Positions 1 through 5,533 of a DNA stretch of 13,544 bases are shown piece after piece (position 1 is the first letter of the stretch; each line of letters opens with the position of its first letter). The notes under the pieces were generated by a model, which had not been told where the DNA came from, made no database searches, and saw only the letters and a list, made by a program, of their open reading frames with translations. The translations under genes and the position numbers were made by a program. The DNA is taken from positions 1 to 13,544 of the forward strand of contig CANRPZ010000025.1 in NCBI GenBank assembly GCA_947632625.1, in the 5' to 3' direction. Origin of the DNA: an uncultured Bacilli bacterium (GTDB lineage Bacteria > Bacillota_I > Bacilli_A > RF39 > UBA660).

Positions 1-1
1 A

Positions 2-439
2 AATAATTATACTGGAGTTTATGATATGAGTGGACTTGCGTGGGAATATGTAATGGGAGTCATGGTCGATGAAAATGATGAACCTATATATTTAAATAGT
101 GGATTAAAAGAAGGAGATTTAAAAGACGAGAGATATTATGATGCCTATAAAAAAGGTGTCGAATTCCAATATTCAAATAGAATTTTAGGAGATGCTACTG
201 GAGAGATTGGTCCATTTATAGTCGAAAAGTATAAAGGAACCACGGGTACTGCTGTAGAACAAACTAGAACAATTAGTGGTTGGTATCATGATGAAGGTTG
301 GTTTGTCTTGACTGGCTCTCCTTGGTTCGTACGTGGTGGCGATTACCGTCACGGGTTTGGGAGCGGTGTTTTCACTTTCAGTCGCGGCACAGGTGAGGCG
401 TACACGTACCGTGCTTTTCGCCTTGCTCTTGCGATTTAG
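2..439 (+). CDS. DGR target protein, C-terminal part (C-type lectin / formylglycine-generating-enzyme-like fold), 5' end outside window
   Basis: The reading frame is open from base 2, so the gene begins upstream; 145 residues are visible, ending at TAG 437-439. The ATG at 26 is an internal methionine (context GVYDMSGLAWEYVMG). GVYDMSG-x-WE is the hallmark of FGE-sulfatase / C-type-lectin-fold domains common in DGR targets. The last ~46 residues (WFVLTG ... FRLALAI) are encoded by the variable repeat. Compared with the template, 11 codons differ in amino acid, nearly all from Asn (AAC/AAT) to S, D, R, H, G or Y, plus K to V, E to G and H to R. The invariant W, G, F and FR residues would keep the fold while the changing ones form a binding surface. 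By analogy with other DGR targets it is probably a secreted or surface ligand-binding protein. Its location and ligand cannot be read here because the N-terminus is missing. Confidence 0.85.
   Translation, partial: NNYTGVYDMSGLAWEYVMGVMVDENDEPIYLNSGLKEGDLKDERYYDAYKKGVEFQYSNRILGDATGEIGPFIVEKYKGTTGTAVEQTRTISGWYHDEGWFVLTGSPWFVRGGDYRHGFGSGVFTFSRGTGEAYTYRAFRLALAI
298..436 (+). repeat. DGR variable repeat (VR)
   Basis: This 139-bp block aligns without gaps to 616-754 at a constant offset of 318. There are 20 differences. Seventeen lie opposite template adenines (template 635, 636, 647, 648, 659, 665, 666, 668, 673, 678, 679, 699, 704, 705, 719, 725, 729). Three do not: C637 to T319, C688 to T370 and T751 to G433. 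The first 19 bases are identical. Apart from the last mismatch, so is the adenine-free 3' block GCTTTTCGCCTTGCTCTTGC (413-432), which fits the initiation-of-mutagenic-homing segment of DGRs. The block ends one base before the stop codon of the target gene. Confidence 0.95.
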
Positions 440-451
440 CGCGTAAGCGCT
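438..451 (+). other. GC hairpin immediately 3' of the VR (probable DGR target-recognition hairpin)
   Basis: AGCGC-GTAA-GCGCT is a perfect 5-bp stem with a 4-base loop, starting one base after the VR and overlapping the TAG stop. DGR targets such as the BPP-1 mtd gene carry a short GC hairpin/cruciform just downstream of the VR that is needed for efficient retrohoming. No such hairpin follows the template copy, which fits this role. The loop GTAA is not the GRNA loop reported for phage examples, so the role is inferred from position. Confidence 0.6.
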
Positions 452-515
452 TTACTCTGCTTTTCAAAAACTTTTTTCGGATAATGTAGTTCAAGTAAAA
501 AGTTTGCGAGCAGTT

Positions 516-557
516 GCCAAATTCTTCTCTTGTTGGAAGAATTTGGCGGGGGTTTTT
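516..557 (+). terminator. 12-bp perfect hairpin followed by G5T5 (terminator of the target gene or TR-RNA structure)
   Basis: GCCAAATTCTTC (516-527) pairs perfectly with GAAGAATTTGGC (536-547) across an 8-base loop, followed by GGGGG and TTTTT (548-557). The T-tract is separated from the stem by the G run, so termination may be partial. It lies between the VR gene and the template and could end target-gene mRNA or form part of a longer template RNA. Two weaker inverted repeats flank it: 468-476 with 497-505 (AAACTTTTT) and 566-572 with 584-590 (TCTTAAT). I see no convincing gene or promoter between 440 and 615. Confidence 0.5.
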
Positions 558-615
558 ATGAGTGGTCTTAATTTTTTAAATAGATTAAGATGGGGATTGG
601 ATTATTGAAATCTTT

Positions 616-754
616 TTGGTTTGTCTTGACTGGCAACCCTTGGTTCAAACGTGGTGGCAATTACAATAACGGATTTGAAAGCGGTGTCTTCACTTTCAAT
701 CGCAACACAGGTGAGGCGAACACGAACCATGCTTTTCGCCTTGCTCTTGCTATT
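616..754 (+). repeat. DGR template repeat (TR)
   Basis: Invariant donor copy of the VR. It holds 32 adenines, 17 of which are substituted in the VR. Adenines are concentrated in AAY (Asn) codons at 635, 659, 665, 668, 698, 704, 719 and 725 of the VR frame. AAY is the design seen in DGR templates because random A replacement there cannot make a stop codon. GC is 46%, clearly above the AT-rich surroundings. In the VR frame the TR is open from ATG 590 to TAA 764-766 (58 residues), but no good ribosome site precedes it and a template RNA need not be translated. It is on the same strand as the target and reverse transcriptase genes. Confidence 0.95.
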
Positions 755-829
755 ACTATGGTATAAAAGAATTTACAACACTTCGTTCCAAAATAAAGTT
801 CAAGGACTTTATGGATATGTTTACCATAG
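755..829 (+). ncRNA. Structured 3' part of the TR RNA (DGR spacer region)
   Basis: Directly after the TR, CTATGGTA (756-763) is the exact reverse complement of TACCATAG (822-829). Inside it, ATAAAGT (793-799) pairs with ACTTTAT (806-812) over a 6-base loop, and TCC (787-789) can extend that stem with GGA (813-815). The nested layout indicates a folded RNA. In studied DGRs, RNA downstream of the TR binds Avd-RT and primes cDNA synthesis, so a similar role is inferred. Nothing recognisable lies from 830 to 915. Confidence 0.5.
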
Positions 830-915
830 AAATCCAATTCCCTTTTGGTGAAAGCCAAAAAAACACATGAACAGTATGAAGCGGCGAGTAATAAAGTGAA
901 AGTCATTTCGTACGG

Positions 916-952
916 AAAACTACTTGGTTTTTAAAATCAAGTAGTTTTTTTT
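916..952 (+). terminator. Intrinsic terminator of the TR RNA
   Basis: AAAACTACTTG (916-926) pairs with CAAGTAGTTTT (938-948), extendable inward by G-U and A-U pairs, and ends in T8 (945-952). It separates the template from the protein operon, implying that the TR RNA is made as its own transcript (or as the tail of the target mRNA) rather than as the leader of the RT mRNA. Confidence 0.8.
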
Positions 953-1073
953 GACTATAATGTGGGAAAAATTGTCTAAAGAGAGTATTTTTTTGCCTAA
1001 ATTGAAAAAAAATGCAATTTGGAGATGAAAAAAGGGCATTTCAGACATAAAACGATACATTTAAATCAAATTT

Positions 1074-1082
1074 TGATATAAT
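1074..1082 (+). promoter_or_regulatory. Extended -10 promoter of the DGR protein operon
   Basis: TGA-TATAAT at 1074-1082 is a consensus extended -10. The best -35 at 17-bp spacing is GATACA (1054-1059), which matches poorly and is compensated by the TG. Transcription would start near 1089, about 27 bases before the first start codon. A weak bulged hairpin (CC/AAATTG 996-1004 with CAATTTGG 1015-1022) lies upstream and has no clear role. Confidence 0.6.
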
Positions 1083-1115
1083 TGGGAAAATAAAAAGTGA
1101 GGTTAGTAGTGTAGT

Positions 1116-1481
1116 ATGAGTGAGTTGTATAAGAAATATAAAACTTTAAAAGAAAAAGATGCGAATACAATGTATTTGTTTAAAAGTGGAAATTTCTATA
1201 TATTCTTGGGAGAAGATGTCGATCGAATTAACGAATATGTGGTTTTAAAGAAAACTTATTTTTGTAAAGAAACAATGAAATGTGGGTTTCCGGTAAATAG
1301 TTTAGAAGATTACATGAAGGTATTTCATAATCATGGGCTTCCTATTACTGTAGTAGAGTCGCAGGAAAAAAAGGACATAAATGACTTGATAGACTATTTA
1401 AAGAAAACGGATTTGGATACGTTAACACCTTTAAAAGCTTTAAATATTTTATATGAATTAAAGGAATTAATAGAGTCATGA
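1116..1481 (+). CDS. MutS-like DGR accessory protein (MSL type)
   Basis: A 121-residue protein that reads as two fragments of MutS joined together. Residues ~5-83 follow MutS domain I, the mismatch-recognition domain: LFKSGNFYIFLGED (21-34) corresponds to the LF-RMGDFYE-F-ED motif, and CGFPVNSLEDYMKVFHNHG...ITVVES to the AGVPYH...Y...L...G..VAICEQ stretch. Residues ~98-119 (DLDTLTPLKALNILYELKEL) resemble the extreme C-terminus of MutS. The lever, clamp and ATPase domains are absent. The mismatch-reading Phe-X-Glu is Phe27-Tyr-Ile29, so the glutamate is lost. MutS-like small proteins are, to my knowledge, one of the known classes of DGR accessory genes; their biochemical role is not settled. 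The start ATG follows GTGAGGT (1097-1103) at a long 12-base spacing, with in-frame stops just upstream. The end overlaps avd by ATGA (1478-1481), suggesting coupled translation. Confidence 0.75.
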   Translation: MSELYKKYKTLKEKDANTMYLFKSGNFYIFLGEDVDRINEYVVLKKTYFCKETMKCGFPVNSLEDYMKVFHNHGLPITVVESQEKKDINDLIDYLKKTDLDTLTPLKALNILYELKELIES

Positions 1482-1834
1482 ATGCTGTAGAAGAGTTATT
1501 GATTTATAAGCAATATTTAGAACTTATTTATTATACGGAAACAATTTTAGAAAAGTTTCCTAAAAGTGAAAGATTTGCTATTACCTCCACTATTAAGAAT
1601 AAAACCTATGAGGGAATGCAAGCTATTATTGAAGCGTATAAAGAGTATAAAAGGGAAGAAAAGTTTCGAGCTTTAAATCGTTTAGATGTGGTTTTAAAAA
1701 TGTTAAAAGTATTAATACGGGTTTCTTATAAAAGAAAGTATATTAATAATAAGAATTATGCTGCTTGGAGCAAAAAGATAACGAATATTGGTAATTTACT
1801 CGGAGGCTGGATGAAATCATGTCAAAAACAATAA
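1478..1834 (+). CDS. avd: Avd-like DGR accessory variability determinant (four-helix bundle)
   Basis: A 118-residue, lysine-rich, predicted all-helical protein with family signposts: FPKSERFA (27-34) after helix 1, and IGNLLGGWMK (104-113) at the C-terminus, resembling the IG-LLGGW ending of Avd and other 'four helix bundle' proteins. In BPP-1, Avd forms a basic pentamer that binds nucleic acid and the reverse transcriptase and is needed for cDNA synthesis. The length is close to that of the BPP-1 protein. The ATG overlaps the upstream stop as ATGA, with AAGGAA (1461-1466) as a possible ribosome site. The 3' end overlaps the RT gene by 16 bases, so all three proteins are probably made from one mRNA. 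Confidence 0.85.
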   Translation: MNAVEELLIYKQYLELIYYTETILEKFPKSERFAITSTIKNKTYEGMQAIIEAYKEYKREEKFRALNRLDVVLKMLKVLIRVSYKRKYINNKNYAAWSKKITNIGNLLGGWMKSCQKQ

Positions 1835-2853
1835 AAAATGTGTTTTATGAAAAACTTTCCTTCATTAATTTAGTGTATGCCCATGAAAGAGCCAAAAAGG
1901 GTAAAGGAACTCGTCCGGAAATTATTCGTTTTGAAATGAATTTGGAAAGTAATTTAACCAATTTACTTTATAAAATTAAAACGGGTCAATACCGAATTGG
2001 TAAGTATCATGAATTTTATGTTTATGAACCTAAAGAAAGGCTTATTAAATCTCTTCCTTATTTGGACCGAGTGGTTCATCAGTGGTATGTAGAAGAATTT
2101 ATTAAACCTTTTTTTATTCCTCGTTTTATTACAGATACTTATGCTTGTATAAAGAATCGTGGTATACATGGAGCGGTACATAAAACACAAGTGTTTATGC
2201 GAGCAATGAAGCGAAAGTATAAAAGTTATTATATTTTAAAATGCGATGTAAAAAAATATTTTTATACGATTGATAAAAGAATTTTATATCAAATTTTAGA
2301 AAAGAATATAAAGGACCAAGATTTATTAAATTTTTCTTATAAGTTGATTTTTGATAATCAAGAAGAAAAGGGGATTCCTATTGGAAATTATACCAGTCAA
2401 TTTTTTGCAAATATTTATTTAAATGAGTTGGATCATTATGTTAAAGAAGAGTTAAAAATTAAATATTATATTCGTTATATGGATGATTTTATTCTTTTAG
2501 TCCCTAAAAAAGAGGATGCTATTTTTTATAAAGAGAAAATAAGAACTTTTTTAAAGGAGCATTTGAATTTAGAGTTAAATGAAAAAAGTAAGTATTTTCC
2601 TAATAAAATGGGAATTGATTTTTGTGGCTACCGAATTTTTGAAACGCATTTGTTGTTAAGGAAACGAAGCAAAACTAAAATAAAAAAATTAATTCGAGAA
2701 TGGAATATTTCTTATAAAGAACAAAATTTGGACATAAAAAAAATGATACAACGCTGGAATTCATGGAAAGGGCATGCCAACCATGCTTGTACGTATCATT
2801 TAAAAACCAAATATTTAAATAAAATTAGTGCGCAAGAATATTTAGATATTTAA
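1819..2853 (+). CDS. DGR reverse transcriptase
   Basis: A 344-residue reverse transcriptase. The catalytic aspartates are D143 (LKCDVKKYF, palm motif) and D222-D223 in YMDD (220-223). I188-GNYTSQ-194 matches the IGxxxSQ signature that separates DGR enzymes from group II intron RTs (QGxxxSP). No maturase or endonuclease domain follows the thumb, and the length is in the usual DGR range. With Avd it should copy the TR RNA into cDNA while misincorporating opposite adenines. GGAGG (1802-1806) precedes the ATG by 12 bases, inside the end of avd. The last 12 coding bases overlap the 3' end of rnhC on the other strand. Confidence 0.95.
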   Translation: MSKTIKNVFYEKLSFINLVYAHERAKKGKGTRPEIIRFEMNLESNLTNLLYKIKTGQYRIGKYHEFYVYEPKERLIKSLPYLDRVVHQWYVEEFIKPFFIPRFITDTYACIKNRGIHGAVHKTQVFMRAMKRKYKSYYILKCDVKKYFYTIDKRILYQILEKNIKDQDLLNFSYKLIFDNQEEKGIPIGNYTSQFFANIYLNELDHYVKEELKIKYYIRYMDDFILLVPKKEDAIFYKEKIRTFLKEHLNLELNEKSKYFPNKMGIDFCGYRIFETHLLLRKRSKTKIKKLIREWNISYKEQNLDIKKMIQRWNSWKGHANHACTYHLKTKYLNKISAQEYLDI

Positions 2854-3783
2854 TTCTTTTATTTTGTCGGTGTTTTTGAAATTTAATTTGGCAATTTCAT
2901 TTAATTTAGCATAACCATATTTTTTAACAATTTCCTTACCTATTTCATCTACGCTATCATTAGCTCCTTTAGGAATGGTAATGTTTAATTCTTTTGATAA
3001 TTCTTCCATTTTTAGTAAAAAGAAATAACGACTGATAATACTAGATGCAGCAACACTTGCACATTTGCTTTCAGCTTTTGTGGTAAAGGTAATGTTTTCT
3101 ACTTTTTCAGTAGCCTCTAAAATATGTTCAAAGTATTTTCTAGGGTAGACAAATTGATCTACGACTATTTTTTGATAAGGATACTTTTCTTCTTTATGAG
3201 TAAGAGCATATAAAACTTTATTATGTAAAATTGCCTTTATTTTGTTCATGTTATAGCCCATACTTTGGTATTTGTTATATTCTTTATTATTTAAAGTAAA
3301 CGTTACATAAGGAATTTCTTTAATAAGTAGGGGAGCTATTTTAAGAATTTTTTCATCTGTTAGTTTTTTGGAATCTTTTACCCCTAATTCGTTTATAAAA
3401 TCAATTTTGGATTTATCGACATAGGAAGCCGTAACAACAATTGGACCAAAATAATCTCCTGTTCCTACCTCATCGGAACCAATCGTAGACATACTATAGT
3501 AGTATTTTAATTCTTCTTTGTATTTTTCTTTTTCTTTTTTATCGGAATTGATATCGATTGTACGATTGTTTAATTTTTTTTCTAAATCGACCCAAATATT
3601 TGCATCTACATCAGCACTTATGCCTTGAAACATCACTTTACCACTTTCATAAAGTGTAATAATGGTGTCAGCTTCATCTGCTTGGAATAGAGCATAAGGA
3701 GGCGTTTTTGGACGCTTTACATCTTTATAGTAATCAATCATTTTTTCTTTAATATTGTCACTTACTTTAAATACAATAGTCAT
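2842..3783 (-). CDS. rnhC: Ribonuclease HIII
   Basis: A 313-residue enzyme that cleaves the RNA strand of RNA-DNA hybrids. Residues ~1-65 form the TBP-like substrate-binding domain typical of RNase HIII. The catalytic domain begins with SDEVGTGDYFGP (D104, E105), continues with VVDQF (D209) and the AESK-ASVAASSI stretch (E238), giving the expected acidic set. The frame is open further upstream to 3921, but the start chosen is ATG at 3783: AAGGTGAT lies a few bases before it and the protein then aligns with the family from its first residue. It is divergent from cvpA, as in many Bacillota, and convergent with the DGR reverse transcriptase, overlapping it by 12 bases. Confidence 0.93.
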   Translation of the reverse strand: MTIVFKVSDNIKEKMIDYYKDVKRPKTPPYALFQADEADTIITLYESGKVMFQGISADVDANIWVDLEKKLNNRTIDINSDKKEKEKYKEELKYYYSMSTIGSDEVGTGDYFGPIVVTASYVDKSKIDFINELGVKDSKKLTDEKILKIAPLLIKEIPYVTFTLNNKEYNKYQSMGYNMNKIKAILHNKVLYALTHKEEKYPYQKIVVDQFVYPRKYFEHILEATEKVENITFTTKAESKCASVAASSIISRYFFLLKMEELSKELNITIPKGANDSVDEIGKEIVKKYGYAKLNEIAKLNFKNTDKIKELNI

Positions 3784-3859
3784 ACATATCACCTTCACGT
3801 TTATTTTACCACTATAAAAAGTAAATAAAAAGAATTTTTCATAGATTTTTTTTAAAGGG

Positions 3860-3870
3860 TATAATATAAT
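3860..3870 (+). promoter_or_regulatory. Probable promoter of cvpA-trxA
   Basis: Two overlapping consensus -10 hexamers, TATAAT at 3860-3865 and 3865-3870, lie 26-36 bases before the cvpA start in the divergent rnhC/cvpA gap. No strong -35 is visible; TTTTCA (3836-3841) is the nearest candidate, at 18 bp from the first hexamer. Confidence 0.45.
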
Positions 3871-3895
3871 TAAGTATAGAAAAGGTATGGTGTTT

Positions 3896-4609
3896 ATGTT
3901 GAGTATTATTGATATAGTCATTCTCTTATTTTTGCTTTTAGGAGCAATAATTGGGTTTAAGAAAGGGATTATTAAAAGTGTTGTTTCTTTAGTGGGAACT
4001 ATTTTGGTTTTCGTTCTATCTTTTACATTAAAAAATCCTTTATCCGTCTATTTGTATACGCATTTGCCATTTTTTAATATAGGAATAACGGTTATCAATG
4101 TTTTGGTTTATGAAGCAATTGCTTTTCTAATTTTGTTTTTCTTATTTTCAATTTTATTAAAAATTATTATTAAAATATCAGGAATTATTGAAACTATTTT
4201 AAAATTTACCATTGTACTTGGAATTCCTTCTAAAATCTTGGGGGCTATTTTTGGATTTATCGAAATGTATATATTCATATTTGCTGTTTTATTTTTACTG
4301 GTTCAATTTAATGTTCGTAGTAGTTTAATTACGGAAAGTAAAATGGCTGATTTTATATTAGGAAAGACTCCTGTTGTAAGTGAAATTATGAAGGATTCAT
4401 ATTCTGCTATTAAAGAGGTTATTGATTTAAATAAAAACTATACAACAACACAAGATAAGGACAAATTAAATTCGGATGGTTTAGAAATTCTTTTAAAATA
4501 TAATGTTTTGAGTGTTGAAAATGCAAAACTTTTACAAGAAAAAGGCAAATTAAATATTACTAATGGAGAAAGTATTATTGAAAAATATAAGGAGGCGCAA
4601 AATGATTAA
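3896..4609 (+). CDS. CvpA family membrane protein
   Basis: A 237-residue protein with about four hydrophobic segments (roughly residues 4-20, 26-44, 66-90, 107-137) followed by a ~100-residue soluble tail. GFKKGIIKS after the first segment and a glycine-rich third/fourth helix region match the CvpA/colicin V production family (YshB in Bacillus), whose exact function is not known. ATG 3896 is preferred over ATG 3887 because AAAAGG (3881-3885) is 10 bases from the former and only one base from the latter. It overlaps the trxA start by 8 bases, so the two genes form an operon. Confidence 0.8.
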   Translation: MLSIIDIVILLFLLLGAIIGFKKGIIKSVVSLVGTILVFVLSFTLKNPLSVYLYTHLPFFNIGITVINVLVYEAIAFLILFFLFSILLKIIIKISGIIETILKFTIVLGIPSKILGAIFGFIEMYIFIFAVLFLLVQFNVRSSLITESKMADFILGKTPVVSEIMKDSYSAIKEVIDLNKNYTTTQDKDKLNSDGLEILLKYNVLSVENAKLLQEKGKLNITNGESIIEKYKEAQND

Positions 4610-4895
4610 ATATTTGGAAAATGAAAATTTAGAAGATTGTTTAAAAGAGGGGATTACGATTGTTGATTTTTATGCCGATTGGTGTGGACCTTGTCAAATG
4701 ATGGGAGAGGTACTAGAAAAACTAACGGATATAAATATTATAAAAGTGAATACGGATTCTCATGAAGAACTAGCAAGAGAATTTGGGGTAATGAGTATTC
4801 CAACACTTGTTTTCTTTAAAGATAAAAAACAAATTAAAAAAGAAATCGGTTTTAAAACTAAAGAGGAAATCGAAAAAATCTTAAAAGATTTATAA
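4602..4895 (+). CDS. trxA: Thioredoxin
   Basis: A 97-residue thioredoxin with the redox motif WCGPC (27-31), the preceding DFYADWC strand-turn and the cis-proline in SIPT (P67). It is slightly shorter than the usual ~105 residues. It would be the cytoplasmic dithiol reductant for ribonucleotide reductase and protein disulphides. The frame runs upstream to an ATG at 4563, but AAGGAGG (4589-4595) sits six bases before ATG 4602, and the shorter form matches the family N-terminus. It is translationally coupled to cvpA by an 8-base overlap and is followed by a strong terminator. Confidence 0.93.
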   Translation: MIKYLENENLEDCLKEGITIVDFYADWCGPCQMMGEVLEKLTDINIIKVNTDSHEELAREFGVMSIPTLVFFKDKKQIKKEIGFKTKEEIEKILKDL

Positions 4896-4898
4896 AAT

Positions 4899-4930
4899 TA
4901 AAAATGAAGAAAAAACTTTCTTCATTTTTA
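4899..4930. terminator. Bidirectional intrinsic terminator between trxA and yigZ
   Basis: A perfect 14-bp stem: 4899-4912 (TAAAAATGAAGAAA) with 4917-4930, loop AAAC. T-rich flanks on both strands mean it can stop trxA from the left and yigZ from the right. Confidence 0.85.
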
Positions 4931-4934
4931 GTTT

Positions 4935-5285
4935 TCAGATATTTAATACCTCTTTTGCGGCGTTTAGATAGGCACGGGTTAAACCACCAGCTCCTAGTTT
5001 TATACCGCCGAAATAGCGAACAACAGCGATAAAAACATGGTTTAAGTTTTGTTTTTCAATTAAATGGTAGATTGGTGTTCCAGCTGTATTACTTGGTTCT
5101 TTATCATCTGTCTTGCGGATTTTTGTATCGATTTTATAAGCATAAGGAATATGTCTAGCTTTTTTATGTTCCTTTTTTAAATAGCTTAAAATGTTTATGA
5201 CGTCTTCTTCTTTTTCAATTTCATAGTAGTAGGCAATAAATTTGGATTTTTTAATTTCATATGTATACGTATTTATTAATTTCAT
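4935..5285 (-). CDS. IMPACT/YigZ (UPF0029) family protein, N-terminal domain only
   Basis: A 116-residue protein matching the IMPACT N-terminal domain: KSKFIA (14-19), H-KARHIPYAY, the DDKEPSNTAGTPI loop and VVRYFGGIKLGAGGLTRAY near the end. The bacterial YigZ/YvyE proteins are about 200 residues with a second C-terminal ferredoxin-like domain; here the protein stops at a TGA directly after the first domain, with no remnant downstream, so it is a natural single-domain form or an old truncation. The function is poorly defined; the eukaryotic homologue regulates the Gcn2 pathway. Start ATG 5285 follows AAAAGGTG. The promoter is listed separately. Confidence 0.88.
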   Translation of the reverse strand: MKLINTYTYEIKKSKFIAYYYEIEKEEDVINILSYLKKEHKKARHIPYAYKIDTKIRKTDDKEPSNTAGTPIYHLIEKQNLNHVFIAVVRYFGGIKLGAGGLTRAYLNAAKEVLNI

Positions 5286-5302
5286 AAAAACACCTTTTGG
5301 TT

Positions 5303-5331
5303 ATTATAACGCGTTTCCATAATTTTGTAAA
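5303..5331 (-). promoter_or_regulatory. Sigma-A promoter of yigZ
   Basis: On the minus strand, TTTACA (5331-5326) is separated by exactly 17 bp from TATAAT (5308-5303), 18 bases from the start codon. This is a near-consensus vegetative promoter. Confidence 0.7.
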
Positions 5332-5376
5332 AAGTAATTCTTTTTAATAAAGTGTCTATACTACTAATGATACTTT

Positions 5377-5405
5377 TTGACATTTTCATAAAAATATTGT
5401 ACATT
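5377..5405 (+). promoter_or_regulatory. Promoter upstream of the tandem-hairpin element
   Basis: Perfect -35 TTGACA (5377-5382), 17-bp spacer, -10 TACATT (5400-5405, four of six consensus). The predicted transcript starts near 5412, too far (about 230 bases) to be a simple uvrC leader, and runs into the hairpin repeats. Confidence 0.5.
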
Positions 5406-5430
5406 TATATTGCATTTTAAAAATGTTGCA

Positions 5431-5523
5431 AATGTTTTTCGCTTCTGGATGGTGCGAATAATAAATGATTCCAGGCGACAATGTTTTTCGCTTCCAGGTG
5501 GTGCGACTAATAAATGATCCTGG
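5431..5523 (+). repeat. Two tandem 49-bp-period hairpin repeats with compensatory stem changes
   Basis: Copy 1 begins at 5431 and copy 2 at 5480. Both start AATGTTTTTCGCTTC. Copy 1 then has stem CTGGA (5445-5449) / TCCAG (5470-5474); copy 2 has CCAGG (5494-5498) / CCTGG (5519-5523). Three base pairs differ and all three are compensated (T-A to C-G, G-C to A-T, A-T to G-C). The 20-base loops (5450-5469, 5499-5518) differ at one position only (A5458/C5507). A diverged third unit may start at AATG 5529, again 49 bases on, with GCTTC at 5540-5544. Confidence 0.8.
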
Positions 5524-5533
5524 TTGAAAATGG

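Noticed and set aside
558..608. A 16-codon frame starting MSGL after GGGGG, similar in its first codons to MSGL in the target protein
   Set aside because: Similarity stops after four codons; too short to call a gene or a relic of the target.
651..906. Open frames of 66 (plus) and 81 (minus) codons across the template repeat
   Set aside because: Both are off-frame with respect to the VR/TR protein frame and lie in the TR and its structured RNA; no ribosome site or family similarity.
956..961. TATAAT directly after the TR terminator as a promoter
   Set aside because: No -35 at suitable spacing; the extended -10 at 1074-1082 is better placed for the operon.
1819..2853. Group II intron or retron reverse transcriptase
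   Set aside because: IGNYTSQ motif, no maturase domain, Avd partner and TR/VR pair identify a DGR; no msr/msd or intron structure seen.
2842..3921. Longer N-terminal extension of rnhC starting at 3921
   Set aside because: The extra 46 residues cross the divergent promoter region and the cvpA start, and do not fit RNase HIII; ATG 3783 has the proper ribosome site.
5431..5523. Tandem repeats as a small CRISPR array
   Set aside because: There are only two copies, the repeat-to-repeat distance leaves almost no spacer (4 bases), and there are no cas genes.
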